Positions 1 to 8,368 of a DNA stretch of 28,498 bases are shown here, one piece after another. A program made the translations under genes and the position numbers. The notes beneath the pieces were generated by a model. The model ran no database searches. It was not told the origin of the DNA and saw only the letters and a program-made list of their open reading frames with translations. The first letter of the stretch is position 1. Each line of letters opens with the position of its first letter. This stretch comes from Pirellulales bacterium (GTDB taxonomy: Bacteria > Planctomycetota > Planctomycetia > Pirellulales > Thermoguttaceae): positions 1 to 28,498 of the forward strand of contig DAOWNK010000006.1 in the NCBI GenBank assembly GCA_030642635.1, given 5' to 3'.

Positions 1-14
1 ACAAAACAACACCA

Positions 15-983
15 TCAATTGGTTCTGCTCATTGCCGACTGAAACATCACAACCCGATTCCTTCCCAGCTTTTTTGCTTCAAGCAACGCCTGGTCCGCTA
101 TGTCGAGCAGCTTTTCGGGAGTATCGGTGCCGTGATACCGCTGAGCCACCCCTATGCTGACCGTGACCTGGGCGCTTGTTTCAGCCACAACGATGGGCGT
201 TCCAGCGACGGCCAACCTGTAACGTTCGGCCCATACTACGGCTCCTTGCCCGTCGGTGTCCGGCAGCAGTGCGCAAAATTCCTCGCCGCCGTAGCGACTT
301 ACATGGTCGGTTTCTCGACAGCATTTTTTCAACAACTGCGACACGGATTTCAGAACGGCGTCTCCCACCATATGGCCGTAGGTGTCGTTGACTTTTTTGA
401 AGAAATCCACATCGATCATTACACACGACAAAGGGTATCCGATTCGACGCGATCGACTTAACTCCTTCTCGACAAGCTCAAAAAAGGTGCGACGATTCAG
501 CAGTTCCGTCAACGGATCGTGATCGGCAAGCAAGCGGAGTCGGTTTTCAAGCATTAGGACCCTTGCCCCAGCTTGCATTCTGGCAAGCAGTTCTTGCGAT
601 CCGACGGGCTTGGTAATGAAGTCGTCGGCTCCGGACGCCAACCCTTCGACCAAGTGGCCCGATTGCGTTCCCGTTACCATTACGATGTAAACGTAGCGGG
701 GTAACTCCTCGTGACGTATCTTTCGGCACAACGCAGCCCCGTCGAGAATAGGCATGTCCCAATCGGTAACCACAAAAGCAGGGCAGTCTTGCTGTAATAT
801 CTCAAACGCTTCGGAACCGTTTGCGGCCGTCGCAACCTCGTAGCCTGCGGAATCCAGTATCTTGAACACGATTCGCCGCATGGCGGGATCATCGTCAACG
901 ACGAGGACTTTGCGGAATTCCTCTTCTGAGCCGCTGCCGAGCGAATCTGCAAGCAATTCTGAACTTTCTGTTATGGTATTCAT
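15..983 (-). CDS. Response regulator with GGDEF output (diguanylate cyclase)
   Basis: 322 residues in two domains. The receiver domain (about 25-140) has the acidic pocket D30-D32, phosphoacceptor D74 in TDWDMP, T104 and K125 followed by P126. The GGDEF domain (about 150-320) carries GGEEF at 222-226 and metal-binding aspartates around D191. An RETD I-site (213-216) lies exactly five residues upstream of GGEEF, so c-di-GMP product inhibition is expected. The protein should make c-di-GMP from two GTP when phosphorylated by an unseen histidine kinase, and is cytosolic with no membrane segment. The layout is PleD/WspR-like, with one receiver. The ATG is preceded by a GGGG stretch and, further up, an extended -10-like TGTTATAAC (1006-1014, minus). 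It lies 132 bp downstream of the DUF4175-like gene on the same strand; co-transcription is possible but not shown. The family call is very secure; the process controlled is unknown. Confidence 0.95.
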   Translation of the reverse strand: MNTITESSELLADSLGSGSEEEFRKVLVVDDDPAMRRIVFKILDSAGYEVATAANGSEAFEILQQDCPAFVVTDWDMPILDGAALCRKIRHEELPRYVYIVMVTGTQSGHLVEGLASGADDFITKPVGSQELLARMQAGARVLMLENRLRLLADHDPLTELLNRRTFFELVEKELSRSRRIGYPLSCVMIDVDFFKKVNDTYGHMVGDAVLKSVSQLLKKCCRETDHVSRYGGEEFCALLPDTDGQGAVVWAERYRLAVAGTPIVVAETSAQVTVSIGVAQRYHGTDTPEKLLDIADQALLEAKKLGRNRVVMFQSAMSRTN

Positions 984-1115
984 GTAATGCCCCAGGAAAA
1001 CCTACGTTATAACAAATGATGAGTGGGTGCATTCTCCGGCGAGTGCAAATGGGTGGTAGCGATTATACGGCCTGGAAAGGGTTGAGGACGGGATTGTTTG
1101 CAAACGACTGAAGTG

Positions 1116-4100
1116 CTACCGATTTCCTTCGGCGTTCAGCCGCTCGAAGTACTGTCGGTTCAACTCTTCCCAGCCGACCGGCGAGGGGTCTCGCATGCTG
1201 CCGAGCAGTTCCTTTTGGATGTCGGTCGGCAGGTTGGAAGTGGCGTCTTGCCGGACTTCGAACTCGCCTTCCAGATACTGCTTGACGTTTCCATGCCCCT
1301 TGGCGATCACACTGCGTTGGCGCAGCGCGTTTTGGTATCGGCCGGACCTCAAATCGCGTTCGACCTGCGACATCAACCCGATCATTTTCTTCAGGTCGGC
1401 ATGGTGGAAGTTCATAATTTGGAATTGCAGGTCGATTCCTTCGGCCTTGTTCCGCAGTGCGGCCTGCCGGCCTGCGAGCCGTTGAAGATGGCGTTGGCCG
1501 GACGCCGGTGGAGCGGGGCCTTCCAGCCCCTCGCCACCCTGGCCGCTTTCTTTGCCGCCGCCGGTCGCCCCGCCGACGGGGTCCTTGCTGTGGTCTTTGA
1601 CCTGGCCCTTGCTGTACGGATCGGGAGTGAGTCGGCTGGGAGTTTTGCGTCCGCCCTTGCCGACCGCTTCGTCGCCGACGAACTCACCGCTGGACTTGCC
1701 GCTGCGTCCTTCGCCGGACCGGCCGCCGATCTCGCTGGTGTTCGGCAGCCGGTTGCCGGTAACTCCCTTTGCGCTCATGTTTGAGATCGGCCCGTCCAAG
1801 GCGTCCCAGCCGGCCCCGGCGTCGAGCGAATCGGCCGCGCTGCTGGTGACGTCTTCCATCTCGTCGAACAGGTCGTCTTCATCCTCCATAAGCTCACCGA
1901 CGAGGTCTTCCAACTCGCCGGGCAGCTCGGCCATGGGCGCTTCCTTGTCCTGGTCGGAGAGCGATTCCTCCTGGCTCCAGCGTTCGCGGTCAGGGGTGTC
2001 GGGCAGCCACTTTTCGAGGTTCGTTTTCAGATTTTCGGCCATCTCGTAGCCGAGTTGCTCCAGCGGCACTGCGATATCGGCCGTTTTCTTAAGCAACGCG
2101 CCTTCGGCCATTTTGATTTCGGTTTGGATTTCGACCAGTTCTTTCAGCAACGACGGGTTGGAAAAATCCTGCTCGGGCAGTTTGCTCAGATCGGAGTGGA
2201 AATCCTTCAGGAATTTCGACCAATCGTCCTCACTGGCGGCCAACGCCCGCAACAATTCTTCTTCCTTCTCGGTGAAATTCTCGACGGGTATTTTGGCGAG
2301 GTTCTCGGTGGCCTCGATCACCTTTTTCTGCTGCTCGAGAAACTCATCGAGTTTGCTCTGTAGCCCCTCAAGTTTTTCTCGCACGTCGTCCGGCAAGTCG
2401 CCGCCGGGGCGATTGCTCATCTCGGCCAGCGCGTCGCCTTGTGCCCTACGGACGGTGTTTAACAACTTACGCAAAACCTTGATTATCCGGTCCTGCGTGG
2501 CGACCAACTTTTGGGTGCAAAGGTTTAGAGGTAGGCTGGGTCGAGCGCAGCGAGGCCCACCTTTCTCTGAATTGTCCGATTTCTCAAGAAGCCGGGCCTC
2601 GCTTCGCTCGACCCGGCCTACCATGCTCCCGGCTTCCGCACTGAGCTTGGCCAGATCGTCGCACTGTTGGACAGCACGAAGCATATCTCCGGTGGCAAGG
2701 TTGTTCAGCGCCCGTTTGATCGCCAGGCGTTCCTTGTGGTCGGTCCGGCCGATCGTCTCGACTACATCGACGGACAGTTTTTGGACGGCGATTTGCCGCC
2801 GGCGGACATCGACGACCGCGCCAAGGTGCTCGGAGAGTTGGTTACTTTTCAGTATCACGGCTGCCCGAACCCGGGCACGAATCTGGCTCTCCAGTATCTT
2901 CCAGATGGCCGCTCGTAGACGATCGAGTTGTTGCAGCGCTGCGGCCGCCTCATCGTCCTTGGCGACGATGCGTATGGAGTGCCAGCCGCCGGCGGTTTGC
3001 TGTGCCTTCAGTTTCAGCCCCCAACCGCTTACCGAGCGTCGGTCTCGGGCGACCGCACGGATGAGCACGGTCTGGCCGGGCCGGATATCTTGTTCGCCCA
3101 GTTTCAGTTTGTAGTGCCGCACGGCGGTGGTGTCGCCGTCCGGATCGGTCCATTGGTGGATTAGTACCGGGGCCGATTCCCGGTCGGATGGCTCTGTTTC
3201 CGACTCGTCCTGCTTGATCTTCATCTCCAGCTTCAGCCGATCCAGGCCGTGATCGTCGCCGGCGCGGATCATCACCTTTAATTCGGCGTCGGGGGCTACT
3301 GAACTTTGCCGCGGCGGCTTGAGCATCTGCACGGTAGGTGGACGGTCGGGCAATACGTGTATGTGGTTGATTCGAGGCGCCGGGTCGGTATGGCCGGCGT
3401 TGTTGAACAGATGCACCGTATACGTCGCATTGCGAAGCAGCGGCATCCGCTCGACTACCAACAGCTTGCCGCCTTGCTCGACACGCCCGATGCACCGCTT
3501 ACCTTCCAACTGTACATACCCTCTGGCCACGGGCGTCGAGGGGCGGACGTGCAACTCGGCCACCGTATACTGCGGCGCCTCCAGGTCGCCGTGTTTCTGT
3601 GCGAAGGTCTCATCCTCCCGGTCGAGGTAAGAGGGGTAGTGGAACGTTACTGTCATCTGCTCGACGGTCGGTTTATGCCGCACGCCGACACTGTAGATTG
3701 CACTTTGCGAATCGCCGATCTCCAAGCGGTACTTAAACGGCCGGATGACCGACGGCAAGGTGAGTGTGTATTGCCGGTGATGCCCATCGGCGGCCATCGA
3801 CAGTTGTGTTTCCTTTTCGCCTTCCTGTGTGACAAAGAGCCTGGCCTTGTACGGTGCGTTTTCAGGGTTGTTGATCTCAGCGGCGATTTCCATGCTGCCG
3901 CCCAGCAGAACGTCGACGTCGCCCGGGGTAATTTTGACGATCTCGACAGTTCCGACCGACGGTACGAATTGCCACGGCGTGAGCAACCGTGTTGCGGCCG
4001 AACTCAAGCTTGGAATCAACCAATAGAACATCGCAGCAAGAGCAACAATCACGGCCAGGAACGAGAGCGACTCGATCAGGTCGCGCGGGGTCTGCATTTC

Positions 4101-4556
4101 GTGGACGAATCGTTGCCAACGCGACTCATTTACGGCGGCGTTTTCAAAGGGGGCCCGGCCAATTCGGGCAACGGAATTGTTGACCGCCGCAGTGCGAAAC
4201 GCCCGACCCTCGCTGTGGGTGTCTTCGGCAAGCTGCACAAGGTTTATCAGGTTGCTGCCTAGCTCGGGACACTCCGATTCGATGCGCCGTGCAGTAGCCT
4301 CAAGGCTTCGACGGTTCCGCATAATGCGACGAACCACCGTGCCGATCAACGCGACGGTCACTGTCAGCCAGGCGGCGAACATACATGCCAACGTCACTTG
4401 CGAGAATTTTACCACCGCATCGGTCAACATAAAGACCAGCAATATTCCGAACGAAATACACACCGCCAATACAGTGGTGCTCAGCAGTGTGAACAGCCAC
4501 CACTTCTGCCGCGTGGCGTCGATACGTTCGATAACGGCGTTGGCTGTGGGAGACAT
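1116..4556 (-). CDS. Giant DUF4175-like membrane protein with coiled coil, carrying an in-frame palindromic insertion
   Basis: 1146 residues. Three hydrophobic segments are visible (about 20-43, 52-76 and 164-184), with a conserved-looking ARRIESECPELG...LINLVQLAED stretch between the second and third, as I recall for DUF4175-type proteins. Beta-rich Ig-like sequence follows (about 205-480), then long charged helices likely to form coiled coil, a Gly/Ser/acidic low-complexity region (about 900-1040) and a helical C-terminus. Such proteins in planctomycetes usually sit beside DUF4159, MoxR and DUF58/VWA genes; here only DUF4159 is adjacent, upstream. Molecular function is unknown; an envelope or surface-anchoring role is inference. 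The ATG at 4556 has AGGA about 10 nt upstream. Odd point: residues about 645-676 are encoded by a palindromic repeat (2531-2622) whose second copy is intergenic at 22064-22157. The 106-bp gap to the upstream gene contains a strong terminator. Confidence 0.85.
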   Translation of the reverse strand: MSPTANAVIERIDATRQKWWLFTLLSTTVLAVCISFGILLVFMLTDAVVKFSQVTLACMFAAWLTVTVALIGTVVRRIMRNRRSLEATARRIESECPELGSNLINLVQLAEDTHSEGRAFRTAAVNNSVARIGRAPFENAAVNESRWQRFVHEMQTPRDLIESLSFLAVIVALAAMFYWLIPSLSSAATRLLTPWQFVPSVGTVEIVKITPGDVDVLLGGSMEIAAEINNPENAPYKARLFVTQEGEKETQLSMAADGHHRQYTLTLPSVIRPFKYRLEIGDSQSAIYSVGVRHKPTVEQMTVTFHYPSYLDREDETFAQKHGDLEAPQYTVAELHVRPSTPVARGYVQLEGKRCIGRVEQGGKLLVVERMPLLRNATYTVHLFNNAGHTDPAPRINHIHVLPDRPPTVQMLKPPRQSSVAPDAELKVMIRAGDDHGLDRLKLEMKIKQDESETEPSDRESAPVLIHQWTDPDGDTTAVRHYKLKLGEQDIRPGQTVLIRAVARDRRSVSGWGLKLKAQQTAGGWHSIRIVAKDDEAAAALQQLDRLRAAIWKILESQIRARVRAAVILKSNQLSEHLGAVVDVRRRQIAVQKLSVDVVETIGRTDHKERLAIKRALNNLATGDMLRAVQQCDDLAKLSAEAGSMVGRVERSEARLLEKSDNSEKGGPRCARPSLPLNLCTQKLVATQDRIIKVLRKLLNTVRRAQGDALAEMSNRPGGDLPDDVREKLEGLQSKLDEFLEQQKKVIEATENLAKIPVENFTEKEEELLRALAASEDDWSKFLKDFHSDLSKLPEQDFSNPSLLKELVEIQTEIKMAEGALLKKTADIAVPLEQLGYEMAENLKTNLEKWLPDTPDRERWSQEESLSDQDKEAPMAELPGELEDLVGELMEDEDDLFDEMEDVTSSAADSLDAGAGWDALDGPISNMSAKGVTGNRLPNTSEIGGRSGEGRSGKSSGEFVGDEAVGKGGRKTPSRLTPDPYSKGQVKDHSKDPVGGATGGGKESGQGGEGLEGPAPPASGQRHLQRLAGRQAALRNKAEGIDLQFQIMNFHHADLKKMIGLMSQVERDLRSGRYQNALRQRSVIAKGHGNVKQYLEGEFEVRQDATSNLPTDIQKELLGSMRDPSPVGWEELNRQYFERLNAEGNR
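2531..2622. repeat. Family A palindromic repeat inserted in frame in a coding sequence
   Basis: The imperfect inverted repeat has a left arm at 2531-2561 beginning gtaggctgggtcgagcg and a right arm at about 2592-2622 whose reverse complement begins gtaggccgggtcgagcg. The intergenic copy at 22064-22157 shares both arms. Read on the minus strand it stays open and encodes VGRVERSEARLL...KGGPRCARPSL. The intergenic copy, read on the plus strand, gives VGWVERSEAHLL...KGGPRYARPSL, the same frame. No target duplication was recognised here. Confidence 0.85.
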
Positions 4557-4594
4557 GTGTGTAATCCTGCCGGCGCTTCGTTAAAAACCCCAGT

Positions 4595-4625
4595 AAAAGC
4601 CCCCGCACGCAGTGCGGGGGCTTTT
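4595..4625. terminator. Strong bidirectional intrinsic terminator
   Basis: A perfect 14-bp stem, aaaagcccccgcac (4595-4608), loop gca, and its exact complement (4612-4625), leaves a U-tract in either direction. It stands between the end of the DUF4159 gene (4663) and the start of the DUF4175-like gene (4556), both on the minus strand, so it should uncouple or attenuate their co-transcription. Confidence 0.85.
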
Positions 4626-4662
4626 GACGACTACCGACCACTGGCTACTGACCAACTGTCGA

Positions 4663-6219
4663 TCAATGCGTAACCGCATAGACGATCATGTTGGCGCCGA
4701 TTTGCAATGCCGATTCGTCCTTCAGGCCGTAGCTGTAGGCGTGCGGGAACTGCTCCCAACCGTTGCCCAGATCGAACCTGCTGTAGACGACCGCCGGTTT
4801 GCCGTCGATGCTGATGCCTTCCAACTCCGGCGTGTCGAACGGCCCGAAATCCTCGCGTACACGCGGGGTGTAGTCGACACGCTTGATGTCATGGTGGCAA
4901 TGATACAGCGGGTGTTCCGGCGGTAGTCGCTCGAGCTTGTTTTCCGGAAACACCTTGGCGATCTCGCGGCGGAAGGCCATGTCGAACGAGAGCCGCCCGC
5001 AGCATGCGTCGGCAAACAGAATCCCACCAGCCTTTAAGTACCGTTGTAACCGGCCGACTTCTTCCTTACTCCACTGGAACTCGCGGTGGCCGGTCATGTA
5101 CAGCAGCGGATAGGTAGTCGTTTTCGGATCGGTCAAGTGGACGTTCTGCCGCTTGAACTTCACCTCCAACGTGGAGTTATCCCGTGCGTACTTAAGCAGG
5201 TTATGCACGGCCGAGGGGTCAGGATCCCAATCGCCCTCGTGCTTGAGCTGTGCAAAGACGAAATCGTCGCGTGTCGGTGCGGCGGCTTCGTGGTAGACCT
5301 TCGTCGAGCTTAGGAACCGCCCGAGTTGAAACGTGCCCAGCGCGTAGGTAATCAGGTTCACGCCGATTTGCCTCGCTTCGTCTATTACGACCCTCAGCCC
5401 GCGCGGGTGTTCGTGTCCGTCCCAGCCGCAGGTCAAGTCGCACGGTGAGAAGATCACGCCGCTTCGGCAGCCGAAGTCGATGGTTTCCAGGCACGGCTTG
5501 TCGGTGTAGATCGAGCCATCTTCTTTTTTGTAGGTAAAATCACCCAACTTAAAGTACGACGCAAGGATCGGGTCGTCCGGCAGAATCTTACGCATCGGTC
5601 GGCCGGGAAAAATCAACTCGATCTCGCGCCGGAACGCTTCGGTAAAATCGTTCCATCCGCAACATGCGTCGCCGAGAATCGTGCCGCCGTCGGCGACGTA
5701 TCGTGCGAGCCTGACCCGAATCTCGTCGGTCAGCTTGAAGTTGTTATGGCCGGCAAAAAGTAGAACCGGCAACTCGCGCGGATCGTACGAGAAGTGCTCG
5801 AAGCTCGACTCGACCGCCCGATAGTTGATTCCCATCCTATCGGCCGTCCACTTCAACAGCGTGTTGACGTCGGCCGGATCGGTCATCCAGTCGCGGTACT
5901 GCACGCGCTTGCCGTTTCTGGTAATCCATCGGATCTTGCCCATCGACATTTTGCCGATCAGCGCCGGCGGCGCCGGCGGGCGTTTCTTCTCGGTGCGTCG
6001 CAACGGTGTGACCGGCAACGGCAGCGGTGGGAACGACTCGCCGCCCTTGCGGCGGTGCGGTTTGGCCTTCGGCGGCGGTCCACAGTCGATCGGTCCGGAG
6101 TTTTCCTGGCCGAAAACAAGCGACGAGATGCCGACGGTTCCCGTCGCACTTCCGGCGGCGGCGGTCAGCCCCAGGCGTTCGAGAAATCTCCGCCTGGATA
6201 CGCTATTCTGTTTCTTCAT
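4663..6219 (-). CDS. Tat-exported protein with two tandem DUF4159 domains
   Basis: 518 residues. The N-terminus has a twin-arginine signal, SRRRFLERLGL at 8-18, followed by an alanine-rich hydrophobic stretch, so export in folded form is expected. A proline-rich linker (45-90) precedes two related halves. The first (about 92-300) has LLFAGHNNF (153-161) and GDACCGWNDFTEAFRREIE (183-201). The second (about 318-518) has LLYMTGHREF (372-381) and ADACCGRLSFDMAFRREIA (403-421). The shared [GA]DACCG...AFRREI pattern and the glutamine-amidotransferase-like fold expected of this family support a duplicated DUF4159. The catalytic role is unknown. The start is secured by AAGGAG seven bases before the ATG. 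It is first in a minus-strand group with the DUF4175-like gene, a pairing I know from other planctomycetes, but the usual MoxR/DUF58 partners are absent here. Confidence 0.9.
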   Translation of the reverse strand: MKKQNSVSRRRFLERLGLTAAAGSATGTVGISSLVFGQENSGPIDCGPPPKAKPHRRKGGESFPPLPLPVTPLRRTEKKRPPAPPALIGKMSMGKIRWITRNGKRVQYRDWMTDPADVNTLLKWTADRMGINYRAVESSFEHFSYDPRELPVLLFAGHNNFKLTDEIRVRLARYVADGGTILGDACCGWNDFTEAFRREIELIFPGRPMRKILPDDPILASYFKLGDFTYKKEDGSIYTDKPCLETIDFGCRSGVIFSPCDLTCGWDGHEHPRGLRVVIDEARQIGVNLITYALGTFQLGRFLSSTKVYHEAAAPTRDDFVFAQLKHEGDWDPDPSAVHNLLKYARDNSTLEVKFKRQNVHLTDPKTTTYPLLYMTGHREFQWSKEEVGRLQRYLKAGGILFADACCGRLSFDMAFRREIAKVFPENKLERLPPEHPLYHCHHDIKRVDYTPRVREDFGPFDTPELEGISIDGKPAVVYSRFDLGNGWEQFPHAYSYGLKDESALQIGANMIVYAVTH

Positions 6220-6475
6220 GGTTCTGCTCCTTTTATGATAAGCAGGTCCAACAGCCCTTATATCTTCATTGTGTAGAAATTGTCACAAAAGTCAAGCCCC
6301 GGCCAGACTACAATCGACCATCACCACCCATGTGGGGCAGCAGCAACGAGATAAGCACGCAGCGCAAACCACTCCATCATCAATATTCGGGTTTCTTCGT
6401 GTTGATTATTCCGCAAGGTTTTGCATTTGCACAATATTTTGACGGTTTGCAGTTGTGTGACCGTGGTTTAATATA
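6220..6475. other. Intergenic region between divergent genes
   Basis: This gap (with the repeat at 6476-6589) separates the DUF4159 gene from the PII gene. A TTGACT box lies at 6285-6290 on the minus strand without a convincing -10 partner. On the plus strand a weak TTGCAG / TAATAT pair is present around 6445-6475. No gene was recognised. Confidence 0.5.
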
Positions 6476-6589
6476 TTTAGCTGGTGTGCTTGCACGGCGA
6501 GCCGCGGGGCTTGTCCCCGCGCTACGGTTTGCGCCGGGATAAACCCGGCGGCTCGCTGTCGGCACGCCGGGATAAACCCGGCGGCTAAA
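6476..6589. repeat. Family B GC-rich hairpin repeat in the PII leader
   Basis: It begins tttag and ends cggcggctaaa like the other family B copies (8369-8457, 25003-25106). It contains the hairpin core cgccgggataaacccggcg twice and an additional gcggggcttgtccccgc hairpin. It ends 24 nt before the PII start codon, so it would be part of the 5' leader if the promoter lies upstream. Confidence 0.8.
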
Positions 6590-6613
6590 TAAGAAATTTC
6601 CGGAGTCAATCCT

Positions 6614-6958
6614 ATGAAACTGATTATTGCCGTTATCCAGCCGACAAAGCTGGGCGCCGTGCGCGAGGCACTCGATAAGGTCGAGGTGCAGCGGATGACC
6701 GTCTGCGACTGCCAGGGGTTCGGACGCCAGCGGGGACGGACCGAGGTGTATCGTGGCCGCGAGTCGATCAGCTTGATACGGAAAATCGCACTGGAGGTGG
6801 TCGTAAACGACGATTTCCTGGATCGCTCCGTCGATGCGATCCTACAGGCAGCACGGACCGGCCCGGAAGGGACCGTCGGCGACGGAAATATCTTTGTACT
6901 GCCGGCCGACGAAGCCGTACAACTTAGCGACGGCGCCCGGGGGCCCGGGGCGGTGTGA
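6614..6958 (+). CDS. Divergent PII signal-transduction protein (GlnB/GlnK family)
   Basis: 114 residues, normal PII length. The N-terminus matches the family fold (MKLIIAVIQPTKLGAVREAL), as does the T-loop entrance GFGRQRGRTEVYRG (35-48). Known PII proteins bind ATP/ADP and 2-oxoglutarate and control ammonium transport and glutamine synthetase. Several canonical positions differ here. The uridylylation tyrosine Y51 is Ser. The ATP-phosphate lysine in GDGKIF is Asn (GDGNIF, 90-94). The arginines of the usual VRIRTGE are absent, with VQLSDG at 102-107. A two-residue insertion in TGPEGTVGDG and a one-residue shorter T-loop may be typical of planctomycete PII (memory, not checked). No amt or glnA gene adjoins it. 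GGAG lies 9 nt before the ATG. It converges on the membrane gene at 7015, with a hairpin between. Confidence 0.9.
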   Translation: MKLIIAVIQPTKLGAVREALDKVEVQRMTVCDCQGFGRQRGRTEVYRGRESISLIRKIALEVVVNDDFLDRSVDAILQAARTGPEGTVGDGNIFVLPADEAVQLSDGARGPGAV

Positions 6959-6960
6959 TT

Positions 6961-7015
6961 GCCGCTTGCGGCTTCGCAATACATTCACACCAATGGCTGC
7001 GAAGCCGCAAGCGGC
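6961..7015. terminator. 18-bp perfect hairpin between convergent genes, overlapping a stop codon
   Basis: Arms gccgcttgcggcttcgca (6961-6978) and its exact complement (6998-7015) enclose a 19-nt loop. The hairpin begins two bases after the PII stop and its last base is the first base of the cta complementing the TAG stop of the minus-strand gene. A T-rich run follows on the plus strand, so it can terminate both genes. Its arm resembles the core of the family C repeats. Confidence 0.75.
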
Positions 7016-8262
7016 TATTTATTATCGTCGATGACCGGAGCGCCGGCATCGTCGGTTGTCATGGGCGGCAGGCCGTAGGTCTGCTCGTCGGCGTCTGCGT
7101 CGAGATACACTTCGTCCATCTCGGTTGCATCGACATCACGACGCAGCAGCAGATAAATGACCGTCACGGCGGTCCAGAAGTATCCGTACAGGAACCCGAC
7201 GGCCAGCAGCTTAACGCACCCTATCCAAAACAGGATCAACATCGAACCGGCGTAGCCGATCCGCCCGAGCGTTTCCCCGCCGGCGGCGATCGCGTCGATC
7301 CGCTCCGTACCGCATCCCCAGCTTGCTGCCCAATTAGTCAGTGCAACCACGGCGGCGGCGAAATTGGACACCAAAATCCAACTGATCGTGCCGAACGCGG
7401 CGGCCACAATCGCATAGAACAGGTATTGCAACGGACGCTGGAACACGTAGGCGTAGGAACGGCTCAACGCGTCGAAGCTGTCGGTCCCCTCGGTGCTGAT
7501 GGTCGCCCACATCAGCGGCCATCCGAAGATCAATCCCAGCAACAGCAGCGCCATGACCATGCCGGCGACGAGCATAAGCGGCCAGATCAGCGCTGCCGGC
7601 AGCACGCCTACATTGGCATTGAGGAGCAATCCAACCAGCCAGACCGGTACAGCAGACAGCACGACGCCCAGCAGCGGGACCAGCGGCGCGACGAAGTATG
7701 CCGGCCACTTCCTAAATGCGTATCGCATGGCATCGCCCAGCGATACCCGCTCGCCGCAGGCAATCTGCACGGCGGCAATCCGCGTGATGGCTCCGCCGAA
7801 GTATGCCCAAACAGCCAGCGAGGCCAGCCCGCCGATCAGCAGGCAAAAAATGTCCCACCCAGTGGCGTTCGGATGAAAGCATCTCAAAAGAGGTTGTGAA
7901 AGTTGAATCCATGTACCGAACAGCGGGTTGGTATATTGTCTGACGACGCCCGGCTCGCCAAATTGTCGCGAGATGACCGGGCATCGCCCTGTGCCTGGCA
8001 GCCCAGGCTCATCGGGTACGGCACCGGTGACGGCATTCCAGGAGAACCCGGCACATGGGCCGGCCAACTCGGTTTGGTCGGGATCGGGTGCGAATACTTT
8101 ATTCAGCACTCCCCACACAAGCACTGTCAACAAGACGGCCACGGCCGCCAGCAGTAGAATGCGAAAGCAAATCGCCAGCCGAAACGTCCGAAAGATCGCC
8201 AACCAGGGGCAGATTTCCGACCAGGCGATGGTCTTTAACTTGCCGCCGTTTTCATCCAACAT
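7015..8262 (-). CDS. Multi-pass membrane protein of unknown function
   Basis: 415 residues with a charged N-terminus, then about six hydrophobic helices: near residues 30-50, 135-155, 185-215, 225-255, 285-310 and 345-380. An extracytoplasmic-looking loop rich in Pro/Cys follows the first helix. The motif GTDSFDALSRSYAYVFQRP lies before the fifth helix. The C-terminal tail is acidic (DVDATEMDEVYLDADADE). I do not recognise a named family; similar proteins occur as conserved hypotheticals in planctomycetes. The start at the ATG of MLDENGG is chosen because GAGAGGA lies about 9 nt upstream; the frame could open nine codons earlier at a TTG without such a site. It is the second of two minus-strand genes after the MFS transporter, with about 107 bp between them. 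It ends inside a hairpin repeat. Confidence 0.75.
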   Translation of the reverse strand: MLDENGGKLKTIAWSEICPWLAIFRTFRLAICFRILLLAAVAVLLTVLVWGVLNKVFAPDPDQTELAGPCAGFSWNAVTGAVPDEPGLPGTGRCPVISRQFGEPGVVRQYTNPLFGTWIQLSQPLLRCFHPNATGWDIFCLLIGGLASLAVWAYFGGAITRIAAVQIACGERVSLGDAMRYAFRKWPAYFVAPLVPLLGVVLSAVPVWLVGLLLNANVGVLPAALIWPLMLVAGMVMALLLLGLIFGWPLMWATISTEGTDSFDALSRSYAYVFQRPLQYLFYAIVAAAFGTISWILVSNFAAAVVALTNWAASWGCGTERIDAIAAGGETLGRIGYAGSMLILFWIGCVKLLAVGFLYGYFWTAVTVIYLLLRRDVDATEMDEVYLDADADEQTYGLPPMTTDDAGAPVIDDNK

Positions 8263-8368
8263 GGCAGGAATCCTCTCAAAAATGCCCAAAATTCTTTGAT
8301 ATCCGATCGCCGGCTATTATATCGACTTGGGGGAAGGATGCAATAACAGAGATTGGGGATTGGGGTCG

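Noticed and set aside
2113..4262. Long plus-strand frames antisense to the DUF4175-like gene
   Set aside because: Serine/arginine-rich shadow translations with no start signals or domains.
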